Assembly (NCBI RefSeq): GCF_003725995.1
Contig: NZ_QIBX01000010.1
Location: 28,447-92,446 of the forward strand
Direction: 5' to 3'
DNA: 64,000 nucleotides
Source of the DNA: Slackia equolifaciens
Lineage (GTDB): Bacteria; Actinomycetota; Coriobacteriia; Coriobacteriales; Eggerthellaceae
The notes beneath the pieces are model-generated. The model ran no database searches, was not told where the DNA came from, and saw nothing but the letters and a program-made list of their open reading frames with translations. The position numbers and the translations under genes are program-made. Positions 52,822 through 60,313 of the stretch are shown here, piece by piece. Positions within the stretch are counted from its first letter, which is position 1. Every line of letters starts with the position of its first letter.

Positions 52822-54105
52822 CTACCAGTCGATATCCTCATCGGGCTCGCGATGCAGACGCGCGCCCAAACCGGTCAATTTGCCCACGTAGTCCTCGTAG
52901 CCGCGATCGATGTGATGGATCTTATGCACGCGCGTGGTGCCCTCCGCAAAGATGCCCGCCAAGACGAGCGCCGCACCGCAGCGCAGGTCGGTAGCCTTGA
53001 CATCGGTGCCTTGGAGCCTTTCCACGCCGCTCACGATAGCGTGATGATCCTCTATGGTCACCTCGGCACCCATGCGTCCGATCTCGTCGGCGAACATGAA
53101 TCGATTCTCGAACACGTTTTCAGTGATCACGGAATTGCCATGGGCAACCGCCGCCAGCAGCATGAACTGCGCCTGGAGGTCCGTGGGGAACCCAGGATGC
53201 GGGAGCGTTTGGATGTCGATGGCGTGCAGGGGTCCCTTGCGTGACACGGTGATCCAGTCCTCGCCGATCTCCACCGCGCAGCCCATGGCGGAAAGCTTCA
53301 TGAGCGCCATGCGCAAAAAGCTCGGCTCGATGCCGCGCACCGTTACCGGACCGCCCATCATGGCGCCGCCCACCAGGAAGGTGCCGGCCTCGATGCGATC
53401 GCCCACCGTAGTGTGCTCGCAGGGATGGAGGTCCTCAAGGGCCACCCCTTCAACGATGATGGTGGGCGAGCCGGCGCCGGAGACTTTGGCGCCCATGGCG
53501 TTGAGCATGTCGGCCAGGTCCTCAATCTCGGGTTCGCGCGCCGCGTTTTCGATGACGGTCTGGCCCTTGGCCGTTACGGCGCACATCATGGTGTTTTCGG
53601 TGGCGCCCACGCTGGGAAAATCGAGCGCAACATAGGCGCCGTGCAGGCCGTTAGGCGTGCTGGCGTTGATATAGCCGTGGTCGGTCTCAAAGTTCACGCC
53701 CAGGGCGTGCATGCCAATCATATGCATGTCAATCTTGCGGGCGCCCAGGTTGCAGCCGCCCGGCATAGCCACGCGCGCCTTGCCGAAACGGGCCACGAGC
53801 GGCCCCAAAACCGCGATGGAAGCGCGCATCTTGGACACCAGCTCATAGGGCGTTTCCCATGTGTCCACATGGGCGGTGTCCACCGTGAGCGTATGGCCCT
53901 CGCGCGACACGCGGGCACCCAGCTTTTCAAGCACCTTGGACATCACGGTTATGTCTGAAATCAGCGGGACGTTATGCAGCGTGGTTTCGCCCTGCCCCAG
54001 GATGGAGGCGGCGATCAGCTTGAGCGCGGAGTTCTTCGCGCCAGAAATCTTCACTTCGCCGGTGAGCGGGGTGCCGCCCTCGACGACGATCATCTCTTTG
54101 GCCAT
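52822..54105 (-). CDS. murA: UDP-N-acetylglucosamine 1-carboxyvinyltransferase
   Basis: First committed step of peptidoglycan synthesis, transferring enolpyruvate to UDP-GlcNAc. EPSP-synthase fold with GEVKISGAKNSALKLIAAS, the fosfomycin-target Cys in MPGGCNLGARKIDMH, DRIEAGTFLVGGAMMGG and LQAQFMLLAAVAHG. Length 427 is normal. GGGGATTCCC precedes the ATG. murB is about 9 kb away. Confidence 0.95.
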   Translation of the reverse strand: MAKEMIVVEGGTPLTGEVKISGAKNSALKLIAASILGQGETTLHNVPLISDITVMSKVLEKLGARVSREGHTLTVDTAHVDTWETPYELVSKMRASIAVLGPLVARFGKARVAMPGGCNLGARKIDMHMIGMHALGVNFETDHGYINASTPNGLHGAYVALDFPSVGATENTMMCAVTAKGQTVIENAAREPEIEDLADMLNAMGAKVSGAGSPTIIVEGVALEDLHPCEHTTVGDRIEAGTFLVGGAMMGGPVTVRGIEPSFLRMALMKLSAMGCAVEIGEDWITVSRKGPLHAIDIQTLPHPGFPTDLQAQFMLLAAVAHGNSVITENVFENRFMFADEIGRMGAEVTIEDHHAIVSGVERLQGTDVKATDLRCGAALVLAGIFAEGTTRVHKIHHIDRGYEDYVGKLTGLGARLHREPDEDIDW

Positions 54106-54383
54106 TGGGAATCCCCTTTCGAATCAAAGCGGCAAGGTGTGCGCCGAAAGACATTAACGCCGTCCGATACCGCCACGCGCAAGCGTGATCACTTCGCTCA
54201 TGCCGAACTCGTTCATGCGCCTGAGCACACTCGAGCGGCTAGGAAGACGAAGGCGTGGATGCTCCGCGCGTGGGCAGATATACGCGACCGTCTGTCCACG
54301 CGGAGTTTGCCCAAATGAGCACCACGCACATAGACGGACATTGACACTCATTGCCGCCAAAATAGACCGTTGGCTATTTTCCC

Positions 54384-54423
54384 AAAAAAGAAAAGGAGGT
54401 TGAACCCCTGGAAGCCAACCTCC
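54384..54423 (-). terminator. Orphan intrinsic terminator
   Basis: GGAGGTTG (54395-54402) and CAACCTCC (54416-54423) form the stem; on the minus strand TTTTCTTTTTT follows. No minus-strand gene lies immediately upstream, so it would end an unidentified transcript from the 54.4-55.2 kb region. Confidence 0.75.
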
Positions 54424-54662
54424 TCCAAAAACCATAGGGAGGTAGGCACAAGCGGCCACCGCAGCGCATCGAGCCGCGCGCTAAGCGAAAACCCTCCGCA
54501 TGACGATGTGAGCTCAGCGCCAACTCCATCCTTAGCGCTAAGCCCGGGGCTTGCATCTATGCTCAGCCCCAAGCAAGAGCTCCAGCTCCAAGCTCCAACC
54601 CTGACGCACGAGGCAAATTCATTGCGTCGTCCACTGCGTTTCGCGCAGAGGACCCAACCCGC

Positions 54663-54773
54663 AAGGCACGAGGTGAACGGCAACGCCCATCCCCGCTCTC
54701 AGGCATAACTACGTAAGAAAGCTCACCTGTAAGGCGCGAAGCGAATGGCGACGCCCACCCTCGCTCCCAGGCA
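54663..54773. repeat. Two 43-base diverged direct repeats
   Basis: 54663-54705 and 54731-54773 match at most positions (aaggcacgaggtgaacggca versus aaggcgcgaagcgaatggcg at their starts, both ending aggca). Differences are mostly transitions, suggesting decay of an old duplication. Confidence 0.65.
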
Positions 54774-54823
54774 AGCTAAAGCTCAACCCACGAGGTGCGA
54801 AAGCGAACAATGACAGTTTCTCT

Positions 54824-55105
54824 AAGTATGTAACCCTCTGCGCGCTGCACCAAGGGGTACCGTGGCAATAATCCTGAGTACGTAATCCCCCGTCAAGCGA
54901 TTTTGCGGATTATCGCACTCTCGCAGGCACAGTATTTGGACGCTCACGCTTCCCGATCAATTGAGCTCGACGAAACAGCAGGTCAAATGGTTGCCTACGT
55001 CCGCCCAATATCAGCAACAAGCATTTTTCATGTAGACACGGGTTACATACTTCGAATAACTGACCGACTTACCTATTTTTATAATAAGTTGGATTACATA
55101 CTTCG
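54824..55105. repeat. Four copies of a GGRTTACRTACTT motif in both orientations
   Basis: Inverse copies at 54824-54836 (AAGTATGTAACCC) and 54876-54890; direct copies at 55040-55054 (GGGTTACATACTTCG) and 55091-55105 (GGATTACATACTTCG). The stretch is distinctly AT-richer than its surroundings. Confidence 0.7.
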
Positions 55106-55256
55106 ATTTTTTGCCACCCAGAGACAAAACCCTGCCCTTTCGTACTGAGGCTTACAGGGTAAGGCAGTGGAGACAGCCGTTCTTTCGGCAAGCAATGGCG
55201 GCAACTGCTTTTGCTCATCGCATCGCGCAATTCGCTAATCAATGAAAGGACTCCCT

Positions 55257-55763
55257 ATGGAATTCAGAGCCATGCGACGCATAAAACAAGAACTCGATCG
55301 CGATTCAGCTTCCGAGATCTTTAAGCGAGGAACGTCGGGCGTGCTGGCGGTGGCGGGAGACGACGGCTACCCGTATGCCGTGCCGCTGAGTTATGCGTAC
55401 GATGAGGGAAAGGGGCGCCTCATTTTCCATAGCGCCACAAAAGGCCACAAAGTCGATGCGTTGCTGCGCGAACCCAAGGCTTCGTTCTGCGTTATTGGGC
55501 AAGACGACGTAAGACCCGAGGAATTCACCACGTATTTCCGCAGCGTTATCGCATTCGGACATGTGCGCATGCTCGAGGCCGATGACGAAAAACGCGAGGC
55601 CGCCCGGCTGCTCAGCCGCCGCTATGCCCCCGATATGCCGTTGGAGGCTGAAACGGCCGAAATAGAGCGATTCTGGAAGGCGTTGCTCATGTTCGAGCTG
55701 CGCATAGAGCATCTCACCGGCAAAGAGGCCATCGAGCTCGTACACGTGAGAAAGAACCGTTAG
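55257..55763 (+). CDS. Pyridoxamine 5'-phosphate oxidase-like flavoprotein
   Basis: A 168-residue FMN-binding split-barrel protein resembling the NimA/PPOx-like group: RGTSGVLAVAGDDGYPYAVPLSYAY at the N terminus, LIFHSATKGHKVDAL with the His typical of nitroimidazole-reductase-like members, and SVIAFGHVRML. Substrate unknown. AAAGGA stands six bases before the ATG at 55257. Confidence 0.85.
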   Translation: MEFRAMRRIKQELDRDSASEIFKRGTSGVLAVAGDDGYPYAVPLSYAYDEGKGRLIFHSATKGHKVDALLREPKASFCVIGQDDVRPEEFTTYFRSVIAFGHVRMLEADDEKREAARLLSRRYAPDMPLEAETAEIERFWKALLMFELRIEHLTGKEAIELVHVRKNR

Positions 55764-55881
55764 CAGAGGTATCGGCCGAAACAGCCCGGCGCTCCCCTGC
55801 CTGCCGTCCCAATCAGCGAGACATCGGCACAGTCTTATCGTCCGAAGCGCAAGATTCCGAATGCGAATAGAAAAGGCATGC

Positions 55882-56115
55882 TCATCGCGTAAGCGCATCG
55901 GTCATTCCCGCAAAAAAGAAGGGGCCGTGAGGCCCCTTCTGCATGTCGCGCTTCCATGCGCGGTTGGCGCGCGCCCGATTGTACTTGGTATCGCCATGCG
56001 CGCCGTGCCCGCATGCGAACCCGTTGTAGCGCGGCTTCTTGGCAAGCGTCACCTCCTCGGCAGACAGATGCCACACCGCCCCGCGCTTAGGCACGCGCTT
56101 CGCCTTCCTAGACAT
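55882..56115 (-). CDS. Small basic protein whose frame runs through its own terminator
   Basis: A 77-residue protein with a strong GGGAGGTG seven bases before the ATG at 56115. It begins MSRKAKRVPKRGAVWHLSAE, then KKPRYNGFACGHGAHGDTKY and NRARANRAWKRDMQKG, and is strongly basic. I do not recognise the family. The codons for KGPHGPFFF are also an intrinsic terminator (55912-55939), so most mRNAs should end about ten codons before the stop at 55882 and lack a stop codon. Non-stop mRNAs of this kind are the known control of the ribosome-rescue factors ArfA and BrfA. Upstream is the arm of an inverted-repeat element. Confidence 0.7.
   Translation of the reverse strand: MSRKAKRVPKRGAVWHLSAEEVTLAKKPRYNGFACGHGAHGDTKYNRARANRAWKRDMQKGPHGPFFFAGMTDALTR
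55912..55939 (-). terminator. Intrinsic terminator inside a reading frame
   Basis: GAAGGGGCC (55918-55926) and GGCCCCTTC (55931-55939) form a perfect 9-base-pair stem with a GTGA loop; on the minus strand TTTTTT follows. The hairpin and T run fall in the frame of the 77-residue basic protein, with no stop codon before them. Confidence 0.92.
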
Positions 56116-56179
56116 GACCCCACCTCCCTTCGAATCAATCCCCACATAACACGCCAAATTTATCGAATTATGAACTCCC

Positions 56180-56450
56180 TGTACAACATATTTGATGAAA
56201 AACGCCATTATTTTCGAGTTGCGAACTCCCATTGATCAACGCAGAATCCTTACGAAGGTCAATTGCATTCGAAACCGTGTTATTAGCGTTGTATCGACGC
56301 GTCAAAGGGATAGTCACCCGCCGAAGCGCCTTCAAAGCGCCTCCAAAGCGCCTCCAAAGCGCCTCCAAAGCCCGCTCAACGAAGGAAGTCCTTTGTACGT
56401 AAAGCTCGCAACTCAAAATAATTGGCGTTTTTCAAATAAATACGTGTACA
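56180..56450. mobile_element. MITE-like element with about 47-base inverted ends
   Basis: The left end (56180-56227) reads TGTACAACATATTTGATGAA then AACGCCATTATTTTCGAGTT and GCGAACT. The right end (56403-56450), read in inverse, gives TGTACACGTATTTATTTGAA then AACGCCAATTATTTTGAGTT and GCGAGCT. The ends thus match over about 47 bases with few gaps. The interior (175 bases) codes for nothing evident. The left end faces the small basic protein and would offer an outward TTGTAC as -35 box. Confidence 0.65.
56326..56369. repeat. Four tandem 11-base repeats
   Basis: gcgcctccaaa is repeated four times at 56326-56369 (the first has one mismatch), inside the inverted-repeat-bounded element. Confidence 0.9.
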
Positions 56451-56871
56451 TGCACCAGAATCGACCCGACAAGCGACGAGAAGTAATCTCCGGCGCCATC
56501 AAAAACAACGAGACGCAACAAGGTGCCGAAGGTAGCCCCGTCATGCGGCCAAGCGATTTCATTCGCAAGCTCCCAAGGCATCAATAGGCAGATGACCGGG
56601 GCTTCTAGCCGCGAGGCACAGAACGACACAGCGAGGACAGTGCTGATGCCAAAGGTTCATGGGATTGGAGGTAGCGCACACTGCGTACGCGAGGCTGCGA
56701 GTGCAAGAAAGCGTTCTAACCTTGCAGAATCGGAATGAAACGACAAAAAGCCGTCCGGAACCTCAGATAGGCATGATGGCGCGAGCAGCGCAGCGCATTC
56801 CACTACGTCATCTCGCGCCGTCACGGCCGGATGGGCGCCCGACGGTCTTGCAACGTCGAGCGCTTAATACG

Positions 56872-56896
56872 AAAAAGGCCGTTCTTCCGAACGGCC
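56872..56896 (-). terminator. Terminator of the rpsB-tsf operon
   Basis: GGCCGTTC (56877-56884... read with GAACGGCC to 56896) forms an 8-base-pair stem around TTCC; on the minus strand TTTTT follows, eight bases beyond the tsf stop. Confidence 0.9.
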
Positions 56897-56903
56897 CTAA
56901 AAA

Positions 56904-57761
56904 CTACTCACCCAGAGCGAAACGCTTGAAGTCGACGACCTTGATGGTGCCGCCGAGCTTCTTGGCGACCTCATCGGTGTACTGAGACACAGTCTGGTCG
57001 GGGTTCTTGACGAACGCCTGCTCGGTCAGGCACTGCTCCTTGTAGAACTTCTCCAGGCGGCCGGTGGCCATCTTCTCCTGAATGGCCTCGGGCTTGCCGG
57101 ACTCGGCGGCCTGAGCCTTATAGATGCTCATCTCATGCTCGACCACAGCAGGATCGACCTGGTCGCGGTTAGCGGCAATCGGGGAAACAGCGGCAACCTG
57201 CATAGCAACGTCGCGGCCGTACTGCTTGAACTCGTCGGAAGCCACATCGATGCCGTCGACGTCGAAGGCGACCAGAACGCCGATCTTGCCACCCATATGG
57301 ATGTAGGAAGAAACAGCGCCGGCCTCTTCCACGGCGAAACGAGCAAGCTGGGTGTTCTCGCCCATCACATGGATGCAGTCGGTGACCACGGCCTCAACGG
57401 TCTCGCCGTCGACCTCGGCAGCCTTGAGGGCGTCCATGTCGGCGGGCTTGGCAGCGATGGCAGCGCGGGCAATCTTCTCGGCGTAGGCCTTGAACTTCTC
57501 GTTCATGCCCACGAAGTCGGTCTCGCAGTTGAGCTCGACCACGGCGCCAGTCTTGCCGTCCTCGGAGACCAGAGCCATGACGGTGCCCTCGTTGGTGGCA
57601 CGACCGGCCTTCTTGGCGACGGCGGCCAGACCGCGGGTGCGGAGCACGTCGACGGCCTTGTCCATATCGCCTTCGGCCTCGGTGAGCGCCTTTTTGCACT
57701 CCATCATGCCGGCACCGGTCATCTCGCGCAGTTCCTTAACCATAGCGGCGGTAATAGCCAT
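56904..57761 (-). CDS. tsf: Elongation factor Ts
   Basis: Nucleotide exchange factor for EF-Tu. N-terminal UBA-like region VKELREMTGAGMMECKKALTEA, then DMDKAVDVLRTRGLAAVAKKAGR, ELNCETDFVGMNEKFK and the dimerisation part ending VDFKRFALGE. It follows rpsB after 111 bases that include a hairpin. The 285-residue length is typical. Confidence 0.97.
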   Translation of the reverse strand: MAITAAMVKELREMTGAGMMECKKALTEAEGDMDKAVDVLRTRGLAAVAKKAGRATNEGTVMALVSEDGKTGAVVELNCETDFVGMNEKFKAYAEKIARAAIAAKPADMDALKAAEVDGETVEAVVTDCIHVMGENTQLARFAVEEAGAVSSYIHMGGKIGVLVAFDVDGIDVASDEFKQYGRDVAMQVAAVSPIAANRDQVDPAVVEHEMSIYKAQAAESGKPEAIQEKMATGRLEKFYKEQCLTEQAFVKNPDQTVSQYTDEVAKKLGGTIKVVDFKRFALGE

Positions 57762-57811
57762 GTTTGGATTCCTTTTCTCTTCGAAAAATTACGCGGGCTT
57801 TTCTCAAACAA

Positions 57812-57836
57812 GCCGCTCAGCCAAAAGCCGAGCGGC
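57812..57836 (-). other. Hairpin between rpsB and tsf
   Basis: GCCGCTC (57812-57818) and GAGCGGC (57830-57836), extended by G-T and G-C pairs, form a stem of about 10 base pairs; only TTGTTTG follows on the minus strand, so it may act as a partial terminator that lowers tsf relative to rpsB. Confidence 0.5.
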
Positions 57837-57872
57837 ATAAGTCACAGATGTATCGCCTGTTGGCGGCTGCGC

Positions 57873-58628
57873 CTATTCGGCAGCGGGAGCCTCAGCGGCC
57901 GCCTCAGCCTCGCCAGCCTGGGCAAGCATCTCTTCCTCGAGCACGGGAGCACCGGTGGCGGCGATCACGGCGTCGGCGATGAAGGTGGACAGCAGCTTGA
58001 CGGAACGAATGGCGTCGTCGTTGGCGGGGATGCCATACTCGACGTCATCGGGGTCGCAGTTGGTGTCCAGAGTGCCCACCACGGGGATACCCAGACGCTT
58101 GGCCTCCTTGATGGCCAGCTGCTCACGGTTGGTGTCCACGACGAAGATGGCGTCGGGGATCTTCTTCATGTTGCGGATGCCGTTGAGGTTGGTCTGCAGC
58201 TTGGCGAGCTCCTTGCGCAGAATGATCTGCTCCTTCTTGGGCAGAACCTCCATGCGGCCGTCGGTCTCCATGGCCTCAAGCTCCTCCATGCGGGCCACGC
58301 GGGAGCGGATGGTCACGAAGTTGGTGAGCATGCCGCCCAGCCAACGGGCGTTCACATAGGGCATACCGCAGCGGTCGGCCTCGGCGGCGATGGCCTCCTG
58401 GGCCTGCTTCTTGGTGCCCACGAACAGCACGGTGCCACCCTTGGCAGCGGTCTGCTCCACAAAGGTGTAGGCCTGGTCCATGCCGATGAGGGTCTGCTTG
58501 AGATCGAGAATGTAGATATCGCCGCGGCTGCCGAAGATGTACGGCTTCATTTTGGGGTTCCAGCGGCGGGTCTGATGACCGAAGTGGGCGCCTGCCTCGA
58601 GCAGGGTCTTGATGCTGACTTTCGTCAT
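57873..58628 (-). CDS. rpsB: 30S ribosomal protein S2
   Basis: S2 pattern from the start: [87 protein letters not shown] and [15 protein letters not shown]. The ATG at 58628 has GGAG six bases upstream; one at 58640 is less likely. The Ala/Glu-rich tail is common in actinobacteria. It is the first gene of the rpsB-tsf operon. Confidence 0.97.
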   Translation of the reverse strand: MTKVSIKTLLEAGAHFGHQTRRWNPKMKPYIFGSRGDIYILDLKQTLIGMDQAYTFVEQTAAKGGTVLFVGTKKQAQEAIAAEADRCGMPYVNARWLGGMLTNFVTIRSRVARMEELEAMETDGRMEVLPKKEQIILRKELAKLQTNLNGIRNMKKIPDAIFVVDTNREQLAIKEAKRLGIPVVGTLDTNCDPDDVEYGIPANDDAIRSVKLLSTFIADAVIAATGAPVLEEEMLAQAGEAEAAAEAPAAE

Positions 58629-58942
58629 TGCACTCTCCATTCGTTAAGCCTCTGCCTGCGGTCTTCCCTGTGCTCGCAGCCTTTTTCGAGTGGCCACTCG
58701 CGAGCGCCAGGTCGCGCAAGCATGTGATAAATAGAAACCGTTGCATTATAGCGCCTGACCGCGCGGGCGCAAGAGGGAATTTTGCGGCTTTACAGGGACT
58801 TCGCATGCGCCGAGCGATTTGCATATGCAACACGCTTCGCGCGTTCGGCTTCGCGCACCCGCCCTTGCGTCCTCGGCCCTTCCCCGCATGGAAAGGCCTC
58901 CGCCTACTCTGCAACCGTCGTTTGCCCCGTTCCGTTCCTCAT
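58629..58942. other. Intergenic region with the rpsB promoter
   Basis: Apart from the promoter at 58745-58772 nothing is recognised. The rpsB leader would be about 110 nt. Confidence 0.5.
58745..58772 (-). promoter_or_regulatory. Promoter of rpsB-tsf
   Basis: TTGCGC (58767-58772) and a consensus TATAAT (58745-58750) are 16 bases apart on the minus strand. Confidence 0.7.
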
Positions 58943-60064
58943 CTATATAACAAAGAGAATCGCGTACAGACCAAGCATCGCCGCAAGCCCTGCCACGTTG
59001 GCGGCGGCGAACTCCTTCATGAACGCGCCGGCCTGCGCACCGGGCGTATGCATGTACAGCCTAAACGCGATGAGGCTCGCGAGCGAAGCGATGGGCGTGC
59101 CCAGACCGCCCAGGTCAACGCCCAGAAGCAGCGAATGCCAGTTGTCGGTGAACCCCGCGAGCAGCACGGCGGCGGGAACGTTGCTTATGACCTGGCTCGC
59201 CGCCACGCTGGTGAGCAGCGGATGGATGTCCATGAGCCCGCGCAGGAAATCGGCCACCGCCGGAATGTGCGCGATGTTGCCCGAGAACACGAAGAAGCAC
59301 ACGAACGTACCCAGAAGCCCGTAATCGACCCGCTTGAACGTCTTGCGGTCGAACGCGAGCAGGGCCACGAGCACCACGACGAGCAAGGCTTCGTGCGGCA
59401 GGACGCGCGCCACGCACAGCAAGCAAAGCGCGAACAGCGTCAGGTGAAACGCGAAACGCCTCTTGGCAATGCGCGTCTCGTCGAAGGGAATGCGCACGCT
59501 CACGGGGCCCTTCCCCAACGCCAGGCACGCCGCAGCAAGCAGGACGAACGTGAGCAGCGCAAACGGCAGCAGCGCCGCGAAGAAATCGACAAGCCCGATG
59601 CCGAAGCGCGTATATATAAAGAGGTTCTGCGGATTGCCAACCGGCGTGACCATGCCTCCCAGGTTGGCGGCGATCGCCTGCAACACGCACACGCGCACGA
59701 TGAGATCGGCCCTGCCGGCGGCGCCGAGCGCCATGATGGCGAAAGGCACGAACGCTATGAGCGCCACGTCGTTGGTCACGAGCATGGAGGCGAAAAACGG
59801 CAGCATCACAAGAATGAACGCCACAATACGCACCGATCCGCCTCGAGCGAGCAGCTTGGCCGCGCACCATGAGAACAAGCCGCAGTCTTTAAGGCCCGCA
59901 ACGGCGGCCATGAGGCAGAACAGGAGCACGATGACACGCGCATCGATGGAGGCTGCCACTTGAGCAGCGTCGAACGGCACGAACGCGAACGAAACGGCAG
60001 CGCACAGAAAAGCGATGCACAGCACCGCTTCGCGTCGTAAGAATGAAATGATCCCGTCTAGCAT
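58943..60064 (-). CDS. ArsB/NhaD-type ion transporter
   Basis: Integral membrane protein of the ion-transporter superfamily, about ten segments in two similar halves. DARVIVLLFCLMAAVAGLKD, MLVTNDVALIAFVPFAIMAL, GGMVTPVGNPQNLFIYTRFG and the mirrored SQVISNVPAAVLLAGFTDNW carry the paired T/S-N-D and N-P half motifs. Possible substrates are sodium, arsenite or anions; nothing nearby decides. The ATG at 60064 is preferred, seven bases after TATAAT (60072-60077) and without a Shine-Dalgarno, pointing to leaderless translation. Confidence 0.8.
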   Translation of the reverse strand: MLDGIISFLRREAVLCIAFLCAAVSFAFVPFDAAQVAASIDARVIVLLFCLMAAVAGLKDCGLFSWCAAKLLARGGSVRIVAFILVMLPFFASMLVTNDVALIAFVPFAIMALGAAGRADLIVRVCVLQAIAANLGGMVTPVGNPQNLFIYTRFGIGLVDFFAALLPFALLTFVLLAAACLALGKGPVSVRIPFDETRIAKRRFAFHLTLFALCLLCVARVLPHEALLVVVLVALLAFDRKTFKRVDYGLLGTFVCFFVFSGNIAHIPAVADFLRGLMDIHPLLTSVAASQVISNVPAAVLLAGFTDNWHSLLLGVDLGGLGTPIASLASLIAFRLYMHTPGAQAGAFMKEFAAANVAGLAAMLGLYAILFVI

Positions 60065-60071
60065 GCCGAGC

Positions 60072-60077
60072 ATTATA
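60072..60077 (-). promoter_or_regulatory. Consensus -10 box of the ArsB/NhaD-type gene
   Basis: TATAAT on the minus strand ends seven bases before the ATG at 60064, placing the predicted transcript start at the start codon. Confidence 0.55.
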
Positions 60078-60313
60078 TATAAGAAAACGCCCCGATGCTC
60101 AAAGGATGCCGACAAACCGGCTCCGGGCTCAACGCCTCCTACCTCCATGTTTTCCTGACGGAAACACAGCCGTTCCTCGCTGGAAACATGCTCGTCACCC
60201 GCACGAAACGGAATCGTCCCCCTTCTGCAACAAGCGCGCAACTGCGGCGAAACAGGCCGCGCATAAGCTGATACCAAGCGGGTCATACATATGAAGCAGA
60301 GAAAGGACCGTCC

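Larger units (their letters stand above)
54106..55256. other. Gene-free region, 1151 bases
   Basis: No convincing gene. From left to right: a minus-strand terminator-like hairpin (54384-54423), two 43-base repeats (54663-54773), and an AT-richer stretch (about 54820-55150) with four copies of a GGRTTACRTACTT motif. The minus strand before the terminator could carry a non-coding RNA, but no known family was recognised. Confidence 0.55.
56116..56903. other. Gene-free region, 788 bases
   Basis: Holds a 271-base element with long inverted ends (56180-56450), an 11-base tandem repeat inside it, and the tsf terminator. Frames here are interrupted or repetitive; none looks conserved. Confidence 0.6.

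Noticed and set aside
54154..54459. 101-codon minus frame upstream of murA
   Set aside because: It reads through the orphan terminator hairpin, lacks a ribosome-binding site and does not resemble a protein.
54903..55148. 81-codon frame in the AT-rich patch
   Set aside because: No ribosome-binding site before the ATG and it contains two copies of the dispersed motif; probably chance.
56192..56587. 131-codon plus frame across the inverted-repeat element
   Set aside because: It starts inside the element's left arm and covers the 11-base tandem repeat; composition is that of non-coding DNA.
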